Shown here: piece by piece, positions 32,350-43,700 of the stretch
Numbering within the stretch: position 1 is the stretch's first letter
How the letters are laid out: each line of letters starts with the position of its first letter
Assembly (NCBI GenBank): GCA_964036155.1
Contig: OZ038423.1
Coordinates: 15,019,249-15,083,248, forward strand
Source of the DNA: Diploscapter coronatus
Lineage: Eukaryota; Nematoda; Chromadorea; Rhabditida; Rhabditidae
Length of the DNA stretch: 64,000 nt
Reading direction: 5' to 3'
Notes under the pieces: generated by a model
What the model was told of the DNA's origin: nothing
Seen by the model: the letters and a program-made list of their open reading frames with translations, nothing else
The model's database searches: none
Made by a program: the position numbers and the translations under genes

Positions 32350-34277
32350 ATTTTTGTTTAGAACTTGTTACTATATATTGTAATGCAAATTTTGTGTCTT
32401 TACAATAAATTTACATTAGTTCTTTTCTCTTTAATTTTAATATCTATCGTTTGTCTGTCATCAATAAAACTTTCATATATCCATTAAAGCATCAATAGGT
32501 TTATTTATTTATTTTTTTAAAATTAATGTATGTCAAGATTGACGAAAACTTCAAAAATATAATGCTGTAATAATGAAATATAGATCCTTGATAAGAAAAA
32601 TAATGATCGTGGTGAATTGTTGTGATTTCACTCTATTCTATAAAAAGCTGCACATTTCCGAGTCACCATTTTTCTCGTTCTCACATCCTTTCCTGCGTAT
32701 TTTTTCCCTAACGCCTCACAATATTTCTATGTAAATTGGATGATAATAGAGTTAGGGGGTTGTCGGACAAGGATAGCAGAAATGTAATGGTAGTTATCTC
32801 AACCTCAAACTTGGGTAATTAAACCTTTATTAATAAAAAGAAAAAGTCCTGCGAATTGTATTGAGCAGCAAAGAATGCTGCTTTTATCTCGAGGCAGAAA
32901 AGTGCGAGGAAAGAGGAGAGAAAAACATTTTCTTACATCGGGGATAGATTTAATCTGAAAACAGTAAATTGCGATTTTTCTACGAAATGGAAAAGTGAAG
33001 GTCGCAGTTCGCGACAATTAACAAATTTTAGATAATGTTAGAAAAAATAATTGTATATTATACTGCGCATGGAGAACTTTATTTGATATTCCATTCTTTT
33101 TCCTTGAGCTATTGAGTACCAATTTTATCATATTTGTTTTGGCATTCTGCCAAAACCAGTTGCCAAAATATGCAGTAACCACAAATGCATATCAATCGTT
33201 TTTACTTCACGATAAAAAAAGATATTAATTTTTGTCTTTATTGACTATGATCGACAAAATCATATCCTAGATTTGTATTGTGCTTACATGTCATTGCCTG
33301 CGATGATAAAGCATAGAAATAAAACGTAACTTTGTATTGAAAGTTCCCGTGCTCTATTGCCATGCTTGAATGATCTCATTCATTTATCAAGAAGCTTTCA
33401 CAAAAACAGCCGCTGTAATGTGTTTAGATGCAATTACTCGTAAGACTACTAAAAATAAAGGGTAATCCAGATTCAGATTCTCTGTAATTGGTTACCCTGG
33501 AGGGCGAGCGTTATCCAACAAAGATTTTGTTGGATAACACTCGCCCTTCACCCGATTCAAATCATCCTCAACAAAATAACGAACTAGTGAATAAAAATAT
33601 TTATTTGCATTTTTTTTCAATTTTTCCCAACTGCAACCGCACCGCAATTGAGATGGAAAAGTTCCAAGTCTTTTTAAGACGCAGATCTAACCTTGAAAAA
33701 TCAGAAAACTATATATCGACTCATCATGCTGGGAATAAACAAAATTGATGTACAGATTTGATGATCAAATATTACAACTGTTTCCGAATTTAAGAAATTT
33801 GAACATTTTCGCCTTTAATAAAGGTATTAATGATGATACATAACGTAATCGTAACGTTATGCATGAAATTGGATAATGAACTCTCTGGATGCACAGACAA
33901 AGTGAAAAAGCAATGCCGTGGCAACTAACAACTAACAGATTTGCATCGATTTGGCTTATGAAACTTCATGTTTTACAATATCTTCATATGTAGAATTAGG
34001 TAACTTTAATAATTTGAATTTCTCAATCAATGAATTAGATAGGCAGTGATAACTACGTAAGAATTCTCAATTAACTATTTTTGACATCAGTTTAAATTTC
34101 AGCTGTTTAGTTAAAAATCTACAATCTCTCGAAGTTGAGATGATAAAACATGCAAAGAGATATAATGTTTTCATCGATTATTTACTGATACGCATTCTAT
34201 TCGTATAACGTTAACGTTTAGTTATATCATTTATGCTTGTTTTTATTTAGTTATAGATTCCCTTAAATTTATTGTCA
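32350..34277. other. Intergenic region with one hairpin
   Basis: No convincing exon. Contains a near-perfect hairpin (33,501-33,547, listed separately) and AT-rich filler. The last few hundred bases are the probable promoter of the srh-like gene that starts at 34,278. Confidence 0.4.
33501..33547. other. Near-perfect 20-bp hairpin
   Basis: The left arm AGGGCGAGCGTTATCCAACA pairs with its complement at 33,528-33,547 with one mismatch across a 7-base loop. It could be a structured RNA, a tiny MITE or a chance palindrome. No host gene surrounds it. Confidence 0.6.
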
Positions 34278-36236
34278 ATGAATGAACTAAACATAACGGT
34301 TATTCATTATGATGATACAATATATTTTGCTACATTGCGAGCCTTCGGATTCATTCAGTTGCCAATTAATATTTGTGGCCTATATCTGATTATCTACGTG
34401 TCACCTAAGTCCATGACTTACTACTACAAGTGCCTTTTAGTCAAATATCAAATATTGTATGTGTATTATTATATATTTTTTGTTAATTTTTGAATTAAAT
34501 TTTTAGAGCAACATTACTAGACTTGCATATGAGTTGGCTGATATGTCCACTGATATTCCTACCATATCTGAGCGGATTTGCTAATGGATTGCTACATCAT
34601 GCATTCGATTTGAGTGGGATTGCACAAATATTTATTTGGTGTTACACTTTGGCAGGTTGATTAGCATTATGATATATTTCTTCATTCAATATCATAGTGA
34701 TCTGGAACAGGAGAAATTATTATTTCTTCATGAGTCCTAATTTCGTGTTATTTTTCTGAAAGAAATCAAATTTCGCTCTTATATTCTTGAGCTAACTTTT
34801 AAATTCAAAATTTGATATTAGATTTTATGTGCAAAAATCAGATTAATGTTTTGTTGTTTCTTTTAATAAAATTTCGAAATATCATTTTAGCCGATTCATT
34901 ATGCTGATTTTATACATTCAAAAGTGTGTTTTAGGACTTACTGCCTCGATTTTGGATTTGTTTGAACATCGATATCAATGCTCTCGAATGGACAAACGCA
35001 GCCAAATAACTAAAACTCGTATAGTTCTGACAATAATGTTCGATTTGTGCTTTGTCCAACTGTCATGGATAGCCTATTTGAAATATCCACAAAATCAGGA
35101 TATTGCAAAATTGGAATTAGCTAAAGTAGAATATTAATTCGTTTTCCATAAGAGTCACAATCAAGATGTTAAAAAATTTCCGTTATCTTTCATTTCGTCT
35201 TATTGTTCTTAATTTCAGTTTCCGGAAATCTTGAACATCGTTTTCGAACACTCGAAGGGTAATAAAATGAAATACGAGTTTCATGAAACGAGTGCAGAAA
35301 CCTGTGACAAATTCTCAATTATTTACCGCTATAGTTGATGCATATCTAGCTGCTTTACAAAATGCTAACATTTCATATTTCAGCTTTGGCAGACACCTAT
35401 TGATTCGCTATGGTATCATCAGTCCATCGTTCTGGATATTTGCACATTCTGTTTTGCTCATAAGGGTTTACTTATAATAATGTCATTATGCGTTGTGGTA
35501 AATGGATTCTTTTCTCTATCTTTTTTCCTGTTATAAAATGCATGTTTCAGGTGGCAGCAACTTTCGTCATTCTAGCAGTTTACAATCTATTTTGGAAGAA
35601 GAGTTCCGTTTCTGAAAGTACATACCGACTGCAGAAAACCTTCTTATCCGCTCTGTGTGTGCAGGTCAGAAATAGATATTGAATAATATGAACAATCTTT
35701 ATAGTTGCTTAGGATTAGATGGGAATTTTCATTGAATACAATAATGAAAAAAAAAATATTCAAAATAAAAATGAAATTTGCACCAGTTTTGATATTATTT
35801 CAGTTTGCCTAGGTATAAAATAAATATTAATTCAGATTCTCGTCCCATTTTTACTCATGATCATACCAATTTGCATAACGTTTTCCAGAGATGAATATAC
35901 TCGAAGTATGTTCTTATATCGTTATTTCTATTGAATCCAAAGAAAATTTCAGCTGTGATAAATATCTCTCTATATACTTTGTCAAATCATGGGTTTCTAG
36001 GCACTTTGGCTATGATGTGTTCAAATAAGTACTATAGAAATTTTATTATCTCGAAGCTATCGTTCAATTTGTGTAAAAATAAGAATACTGTGATTGGTAA
36101 GTCTGTGATGAGTTATCAAATATCTCTTTGAAATTTAGATGTTTCACCACATAGTGAACATAATAAGACGCGAAATTCAACCCACCATCAAAGAAAATCA
36201 CCCGCTATTCCGAAAATTCGAATTTCACTGTTGTGA
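34278..36236 (+). CDS. srh-like serpentine chemoreceptor, copy 1
   Basis: Eight exons in phase: 34278-34456, 34507-34655, 34935-35125, 35384-35497, 35551-35664, 35836-35905, 35953-36096 and 36139-36236, about 352 aa. It is a seven-transmembrane chemosensory receptor of the Str superfamily. Marks of the srh/sri group are the post-TM1 segment with P and YYK (SPKSMTYYYKCLLVKYQ) and the TM7 motif LSNHGFLGTL followed by YYRNF. The C-terminal tail is His/Lys-rich. Intron positions match copy 2 downstream almost exactly, so the two are tandem duplicates. A splice-like open segment at 35219-35258 does not fit the phase and is left out. AATAAA occurs at about 36,278. Expressed presumably in sensory neurons; ligand unknown. 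Confidence 0.85.
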
Positions 36237-36484
36237 TTCTTCCAATTATTGATTTAATCTGCAACACTTAAACATTCAAATAAAAATAATGCACTGACCT
36301 TGCATAGAAATGTCTGTATTGAAAATCAAGCATCCATTCTAGTTTCTAAATTTGGCTTATAAAACTTGATCATTGACTCTTGATGTGATATTCACGTATT
36401 CAAATAACATGGAATAATCAACAAAATCACTTTGAAGTTGCGTTTTAATTTTTTTCGAGTATGGAAAAATCGAGAGCCAAAGAA

Positions 36485-36714
36485 ATCAGAGCCCGTACTA
36501 AACCCCTCTCGTGACAAGTGAAAAAAGGAACGAACTTGTCGAGAGCTGTTTTTCGCCGATTTGCTGCAAGTTCGTAGCAACTCGACAGTTATCAAAATAG
36601 ACGAAAAGGAAGAGTTCGCTCCAACTTATCCTTCGATTCCAGAAAAGGAATTCACTTGTCACGAGGTTGAGTTGAACTGAGGGAAGAGTTTAGTATGGGC
36701 CCTGCTTAAAGTTT
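36485..36714. mobile_element. MITE with CAGRGCCC ends
   Basis: 230 bp. The inverted ends are CAGAGCCCGTACTAAAC and CAGGGCCCATACTAAAC, and both arms contain GTGACAAGTGAA. The ends resemble hAT-type termini, but no clear 8-bp duplication is visible. It lies between the two srh-like genes. Confidence 0.6.
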
Positions 36715-37579
36715 TCCCTACTTTGTTTCCGTTTTTTACTTGTCATAATGAAAAGTTTAATGATTTCTATACAATTCAGCTATATAATTTTTTCCAATCG
36801 ACTATGCGAATTTGAAAGAAATGTCGTGTGATTTGCAATTTTTATTTGTGAACATTTGCTTGAAAATGTTAATTTACTTGAAAACCACAAAATTTACAAA
36901 TTATATATTGGAATGTTTAATTGAATAATTAATATAGGATTTCATATGAAACATGAGATCTTTGAAATATTTATTTTTTATCCATCTTTTAAATGTCGTT
37001 AGGTCAAATTTTGGCCTCGATTATGAAAAATGCATTAATTCTGAAAGAAGATAATTGAAAGTTGCATGAAGAAAGGTATATTCTCGTGATTATGAAATTG
37101 AAAAATACAGCGTTTGAATTTTTATTTAAAAAATCTGTTGGTTGTGAAGATTGTGTATGAACACTAGGAGTTCGTTAGAAAGCCTTTATTGTCGTTAAAC
37201 AATATGCAAAGAAGAACGAAATAACAATAAAGTCGAGTCCTTAAATACTGTCGCGATCATGCCGACGTAGCATGATAAGGCCCTTCTAGAGATTCCAGGT
37301 AATGACGCAATGACTGTAGGCAGGAGCTTCTTGACAGCCGTCGTGTCATTTGCGTCAATGCCTGGTCGAGGACAGAATTTGGGCCAAAATGTCGAGATCA
37401 TTAGCATTAAACTCGCATAGATTGCGATATTAGTTTATGGCTTTTAAACATCTGCTCAACAATATACAAGACCATTTACTTAGAAGTCAGAAACTTAGTA
37501 TTATCTGCATGACTTATTCTGCTAAAACTTCGAATATTTCAGTTTTTAAACAATATTTTATTTTTTCTTTACTTTAGAC
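36715..37579. other. Intergenic between the two srh-like genes
   Basis: AT-rich, with a partly self-complementary GC-richer patch at about 37,200-37,400 and a 70-codon minus frame there that has no recognisable motif. The acceptor ctttag at 37,572-37,577 just before the ATG may be a trans-splice site for the next gene. Confidence 0.35.
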
Positions 37580-39486
37580 ATGACGAACATAACTGTCCAC
37601 CATATGGATACATATTATTACACTTTGAGCCTGAATATTTTGGGTCTTTGTCAGCTTCCAGTAAATATGTTCGCATTATATTGCATCTTGTATAAATCGC
37701 ATCCTAGCATGTCGTCCTATTATAAATTTCTCCTATCAAAGTATCAAGTATTGTAAGTCGACGATATTTCGAAAATATGAGACAACGCGTATAATTTAGG
37801 GTCTGTTGTTATGACTTTGGAATTACAATTCTTGGCACCCCGATACTATTCTTTCCCTATATTGGCAAGCTTCAAAAATATCTCCATAAATCGGAAGTTT
37901 GTAACTAACGAAATATTTAGGTGGGCTTCCAACAGGAGTTCTTAGTTGGCTGGGGGTATCAACAATCGCTCAAATTGTGATTGCCGTCTGCGCAATTCAC
38001 TGTAAGTTTAGATACATAATTCGCTATGAAATTATTGACAGAAAATAATCAATTGAAATAAAGTAAATGATGCACAAGTGGTCGAAAATGCAAATGTGCA
38101 TTACATAATCTCAAATAGTCGCCAAAATCAATCCTAGAATAAGTGGAATATCATCGGATAGTAATCTACAAAGACCGTTATTTTTCGCGTGTAAAAATTG
38201 TGGTCAATTTATTTTTCTTAATTATTCTGGTCCTTAAAATACTCATCAGAATACCTTAGGGGTGGGTGGAACCATAATACTTCTTTTCTACACTCGCTAT
38301 ACCTGCTCGCACACCGACAGCACCTCGACGATGTCGGACAAGAAGAGAATCATACTTGGATGTCTTCTCTGCCTTTCATTTCATCCTATACTGTTGGTTA
38401 ATTATTATGAACTACCTGAGAGTATGGACAAAGCCAAACTCGAATTGGCTGCCATATGGAAAGATCCGCTCGACTTGCTTTGGGATAGGAATACGATAGT
38501 GATGGGAGTGTGTCGAATTTGCATCTCACACATAGCCTTTGCCGTGATAGCAACGGCAATAGTCATAGTATGAAATTTACCATTTTGAATATCAAAGACA
38601 GATGTACATTGCCAAGCAAAAGTTTGGAACCAATTATTATTTTAAGAGGAAGTTCAAAATTATTTATCATAAAAGAATTTCGAAGAAGCTTGGAAGATTT
38701 GCAAGCATTTAAATTCTGCACATGTGTCAAAAATTTCAAAATGACTTGTTCATGAAGAGTGGGTTCAAACATGATGTTAAAATTTGAAGTTTGGTTCCAA
38801 ACTTTTTGTTTTCTCTCTCTCTGTAATACTCAGATTGATAAAGGGTAACTTTCTTGAAATATTTCGAGATAAAAACTTTATCTCGTTATTGATATTCCGT
38901 TAGAGAAAGTATAACCTTCATTGAGTTTCAGCCAATAGCGACATTTTTCTTCCTGACTTTGAGAAATTTAACCAGACGAGATGCAAAATTATCAGCTTCA
39001 ACTCTAAAAATTCAGCGAAAGTTTCTATGGATGCTAGTTGGTCAAGTCTGGAATGTTTCAGTTGATTATTCAAAAGGCATTATTTAGGTATCAGTTCCAG
39101 CCATTTTAATGGCAGCTCCATTATTCCTTTCTTTTGGTGCAATTTCATATAATCCAGGTAAGATTCTACTTAATTTTTATTTTATCTTGTCAATTTGAAT
39201 ATCAAATATCAAATTAATTTTAGCTATGTTAAATTTTTGTGTATTTACCATTAGTAATCATGGATTTATTGGATCATTATTCCTATTGTTTGCAAATCAA
39301 CCATATCGCGAATTTATGCTATCGAAATTAGGAAAGAAACGACAAAATACAATCATAAATAGTGGGTTTATAAATGAGTTTATTAAAAACATTCCTTCAA
39401 CTTACAAAAAAGAATTAAATTTAGCTGGAGCTTCTACAAATTATGATCCAATTAAAGCGGTGAAATTAAGAGGTCCTAATTTGTAA
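37580..39486 (+). CDS. srh-like serpentine chemoreceptor, copy 2
   Basis: Seven exons in phase: 37580-37752, 37800-37864, 37921-38001, 38260-38567, 38932-39045, 39088-39157 and 39224-39486, about 357 aa. The protein aligns along its length with copy 1 (YKFLLSKYQ, FPYIGGLPTGV, MDKAKLELA, ISNHGFIGSL, QPYREF). It has seven hydrophobic segments and the srh-type NHGF TM7. The ATG lies three bases after an acceptor (ctttag), which suggests spliced-leader trans-splicing. Intron 2 begins with GC (TTG|gcaagc), a rare GC-AG intron; both the frame and the alignment with copy 1 require it. Intron 4 contains a Tc1-type MITE. AATAAA follows at about 39,561. Confidence 0.85.
38605..38825. mobile_element. 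Tc1-type MITE in srh-like copy 2
   Basis: The inverted ends run into AAAAGTTTGGAACCA and TGGTTCCAAACTTTTT, with TA at both edges. It shares AAAAGTTTGGAAC with the MITE at 14,476-14,697, so the two are distant members of one group. It lies in intron 4. Confidence 0.5.
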
Positions 39487-39797
39487 AATTACTGTTTAAA
39501 TAGTTAGATTTTTATTATTGGAAATATCGTTTATTGGTATTGGATGTTCTATGTATTGCAATAAATTAATTGAATAGTTTGCTCATTAATACTTTTTAGA
39601 TTTGAAATCTGTTTTACTTAATTTGTAAACCATTACTTACCAGGCAATTAAAACATAATTTAGCATATGCACGAGTTTGTAAGTCGTTGTGAATTAGAAA
39701 CTGAAAACATCTCGTTGAATCTGTAACTCGAATTGTTTCTTGTGAAAGCTCCGTTTTTCCTTAAAACTTTTATTGACCTAATTCGGTATATTAATGG

Positions 39798-41994
39798 TTA
39801 AAATAGTTACTTAAGACGCGGTCTCACTAATTTTGAGAGATATCAAAGAAGAGATCGGACCAAACATTTCCGAAAGTCCCAGATCGGGTTTTTTTTAGCA
39901 ATTTCTGACTGTATTCGACCTGAATAACATGATTCCGGGCTTTTTCCCGAATTTTTCAAATCCAAGCTCGGGTACAGGGGTCCGAGGGTCAAATTTCAAA
40001 AGTCATTCTGATATTACAAAACGTATATCAGATTGTTCAGTTCGACGAGCTGAGTTGATTGGTGAAAACGTTTTTCGAATCCGACCTTCCTATCACAAGT
40101 CACGGCTAAAACAATGCAAAAACGCCAAAAAGCACGGATCGTCAGGAAAAAATGCATTTTCCTGCTCTTGTAGATACGATCCGGGTGCTTTGAAGTACAT
40201 ATTAAAAGTGTCCATGCAATTCTGAATTTTTTTAATATAAGTTTGGTCGAGAAACTCGGGTAGGTGTTTTGAGAAAAATCGGTCTGAAGTTGAACCGAAA
40301 AAATTCGAATCTTCAAAAATGAGGAACAGACCCCCAAATCATATACCATTCGATAGAGCTCGAAAAACTGAGCAACTTTTGCGAAGACACCTCAGAAGAA
40401 TTTTCATCCCTGAGGGCTCCAGATAAGAAAAACCGAAAATTGTACTTTACATTCGGGAATTTTTATCTCGAAAATTTCCGCAAGTAGGCGGGGTCAAATT
40501 TAGTGTTAGAATGAAGCTTAGACCTCGTAGAACATTCTAGAATTTTTTGGAGTCATTTGGAGAAATTTCAGATATCGGACCTGGGGGGGTCGGAGGGGTA
40601 CTGGTCGGAATCTGAAATTTCTCGGAAACCTATTCATGTTGTATATCATTCGAAAGCCAATAAAAAAACTAAGTGTAATGCCGAAAACCGCTTGAAAAAC
40701 GGATTGATGGATCGAGATTTATGATCAAAAACGTTCCCAAGTTTACTCTTCAATTTGACCAATACTTCATTTCCTCATAAAAATCGATACACTTACCCAT
40801 TTTTCAAGCGGTTTTCAGCATTACACTCAGTTTTTTACTGGCTTTTGAATGGTATACAACATTATAAGTCTTTCTACCAAATGGTAATTCAGCCCATATG
40901 GGTCAAGTTACCGTTTTTAACAAAGACCTATCATGTTATATATCAAATGAAAGCCCTTATCGAGCTGAGTAATATGCTGAAAACCACTTGAAAAAGGGAT
41001 TAGTCTATCGCCTTTTATGGTCATTTGAAGTTACCCCATTTTTGGTCTTTTTCGACAGGTGGTTATAGCCAATTACGATGATGGTATAATGAAACCACTT
41101 GCTGAAATTGATAGAAATGGCCTCGAATATTACTCTCCAGTCAATTTCGAGTCGATTGATATCCATTTTGGTATAGTACCACTCGAGTACCGTATGGGTG
41201 GTATATCATGGACCCATATGATAACATGATAAAGTGATAGCACGGTACCCTAGGAAGCGAAAATGAAGTATTGCCCTTCAACTGCTATATCCCGAAAAGA
41301 TTTTTCGAATTCGTTTGATTTTACAAAAGTTATGAATTTTTGAAGATTTTTGTCATTTTCTTGGGTTTGATCTATTCAAACCTCTATACCATGTTTACCA
41401 TAATAGATAACCATGAGGTATCTTCACAAAAGTTGCTCAGTTTTTCGAGCTCTATCGATTGATATATGATTTGGAGGTATAACTCAAAAATTCGAAAAAT
41501 CGAAATTTTCAACTCTGACTTTGAGTCGATTTTTCGATCAATTGGCCTGATCCAATTCCGGATTTTTTTATTCGACTAGAATGAGCAGGACTCGCAGATT
41601 ATTGTATGAAAAAACTGGGAGGTAATATCCAGAAAGAGATGAGAAAAGTGGACTTTTCTATGAAGGACCCCGTATTTCTGACACTTTTGCACTGTTTTTA
41701 GCCGTAACTTGTGATAAGAAGGTCGAATTCGGAAAATATTGGCGCGAATCGACTCAGCTCATCGAACTGAACAATATGATATACAATTTAGAATATAAGA
41801 ATGACTTTTGAAATTTGACCCCCGGACCCGGTACCCGAACCTGGACTTGGAAACTCCGGGAAAAAGACCCAAAATCGTGTTCTCCAGGTCGAATATAGAT
41901 AGAAAACACTCAAATATCCCTTCAAAATGCATTTTAAGTCTCTGGTCCGAATTCTTCCTTGAGATCGTCGAATATTACAGAGAATCTGTTTTAA
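39798..41994. mobile_element. 2.2-kb palindromic DNA transposon of the 10,725-11,328 family
   Basis: The left and right thirds are inverted copies of each other; the blocks at 39,900-40,260 and 40,310-40,400 recur inverted at 41,560-41,900 and 41,415-41,480. The right end (complement TTAAAACAGATTCTCTGTAA) matches the termini of the intronic element in channel copy 1. Shared internal text includes GATTGTTCAGTTCGACGAGC. It has no transposase frame. The left boundary (TTAAAATAG at 39,798) is approximate. Confidence 0.65.
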
Positions 41995-43700
41995 ATAGTG
42001 TCATGTTAAAGTTCCAAGACTCGTGGACGATCCGATTCTAATTTTACAAGATTTACGCAGCTACGGTGTAAATAACGCGCAATTTTGACACACCGTTTTA
42101 AAGCCCATAGAAATAGCTTTCATCTGAAAAAAGTCGAATTTTAAAAAATTTCATTACAATAAAGCTTTTCAAAAAAAATTGAAGTTCCAAGACACATGGA
42201 CGGAACTGTATAATGAATTTTTTCGTTCAAAGTGAGACTTGATCGCATTTCGAAACAAATGAATTTCTCTACAGCACTCACTTTTATGGCAAGTGTCATA
42301 TACCAAAATTTGTCTAATGAACTGGGCTATAATAATATGCAATAAAATCGGGTACCATTTGCGTTTTACGAACGGACTGATCGAAAGTGTCGGAAAATTG
42401 ACCAATTTTGAAACTTTTCGGTCTATAACTTTTTATGTAAGCATCGAATCGGAAAATGTTGTCAATGAAAGTTGTTTATCTCATCGAGACGAAGCGTTGA
42501 TACCAAATTTGACAAACTTAGATGCTTTTTAACGATTTTTGAATTTTCGAGTATATCATTTACTGTAGCGTAAAGAACGCGCGCCCGAACTCCGGGACCT
42601 CGATTTTCGGATTCCTCACACTCAATTACATTGTTTGGACCCATTTCCAGGAAAATAATTTTGGGGCTGTGCCAAGCCATTCTACAGATTTCCATAGAAT
42701 GGCTAATAAATATTTTCTCGGCTCAGATTTGTAAGCGGAGTGTCAATTTGTAGGCGCAAGTACTTTTCTGCCTGCTAGTTTCAACGAGCGTTTCTGAAGC
42801 TTTCCGATATCGAAGTTTATCTCCCTGCAAAATGTTCTGATCAGTGTCGAAATGAGAAGAAGGGTTGTGGCTTTCCAATTTCTCATCCAAGTATAAAGCT
42901 GATTTCGATGATAGATCAGCTTATTTGAATTTCAACATAAATCACTAAAAATTCGTAATTTTCTTTAGCAAAGACAGTTTATCATCTTCATCCAGCTGCT
43001 TTACACCAAGGATAAAGATTTATTCTGTCTATTCAACAAAATTATTTTTCACCTTCCAATGATCACTTCTCTTCACTTATAAATTCCGGCGCAATGCACT
43101 TTGATAAAATTAATATTCTGTAAAATTTTCTAATCATTCTGATCACTTTTGAAATGAATTATTTTCAAATCCCTTGGTTCTTTGGCAGAGACGGTTTATC
43201 TCTCAAATGAAAAGTGAATGATTTCATAGATCGACGTTCTACCGTAGCATCAAAGCATCAAGCATTTTCATCGTGTTGAAATCTTTAGCTCCTCAGTCCT
43301 GTCTGCTTATCCAGATGTGCGTGGTCTTATCTGCTTATCCTTTCCTTATCACTCCCTTTCTCTCCTTTATCAGTCTTCAACTCCCCTCCCTTTTTCTAAT
43401 CTGCATCTCTACATTCAAAGTGGAGGCGGTCGGTTACCATAAGATCAAAAGAATTCTCGCATTTGCTTATTTATTGCATACTTCTGGTCCAATTTTGATA
43501 GTGTTGTGTTACATTTTGTTGAAACTTGATATTTCCCTCTCTTGAAATAATGTATTTGAATTTTTCAGTGAGCTCTTTTTTGATAGTGATGTGCTACATT
43601 CTTGTCTTGTTTTGAAATATATCGTTGTTGTTTTTAGGTTTTATCGTTTCTGACACATTTTTGTTTTAAATTTATGCTTTTTAAAATTTTGAAACTTCAG
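41995..43700. other. Intergenic, upstream of the neuropeptide GPCR
   Basis: No gene recognised. A hydrophobic open frame at 43273-43545 lacks a donor that would join the receptor and is probably chance. The acceptor cttcag sits directly before the receptor ATG, as expected for trans-splicing. Confidence 0.4.

Noticed and set aside
35219..35258. Possible extra exon in srh-like copy 1 (FPEILNIVFEHSK)
   Set aside because: It leaves the wrong phase, and the paralog shows LELA joined directly to the next exon's tryptophan segment.
37195..37407. 70-codon minus frame between the srh-like genes
   Set aside because: Lies in a partly palindromic patch with no recognisable domain or splice context.
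43273..43545. Hydrophobic open frame as first exon of the neuropeptide GPCR
   Set aside because: No donor joins it to 43,701. The receptor ATG directly follows an acceptor, which fits trans-splicing better.
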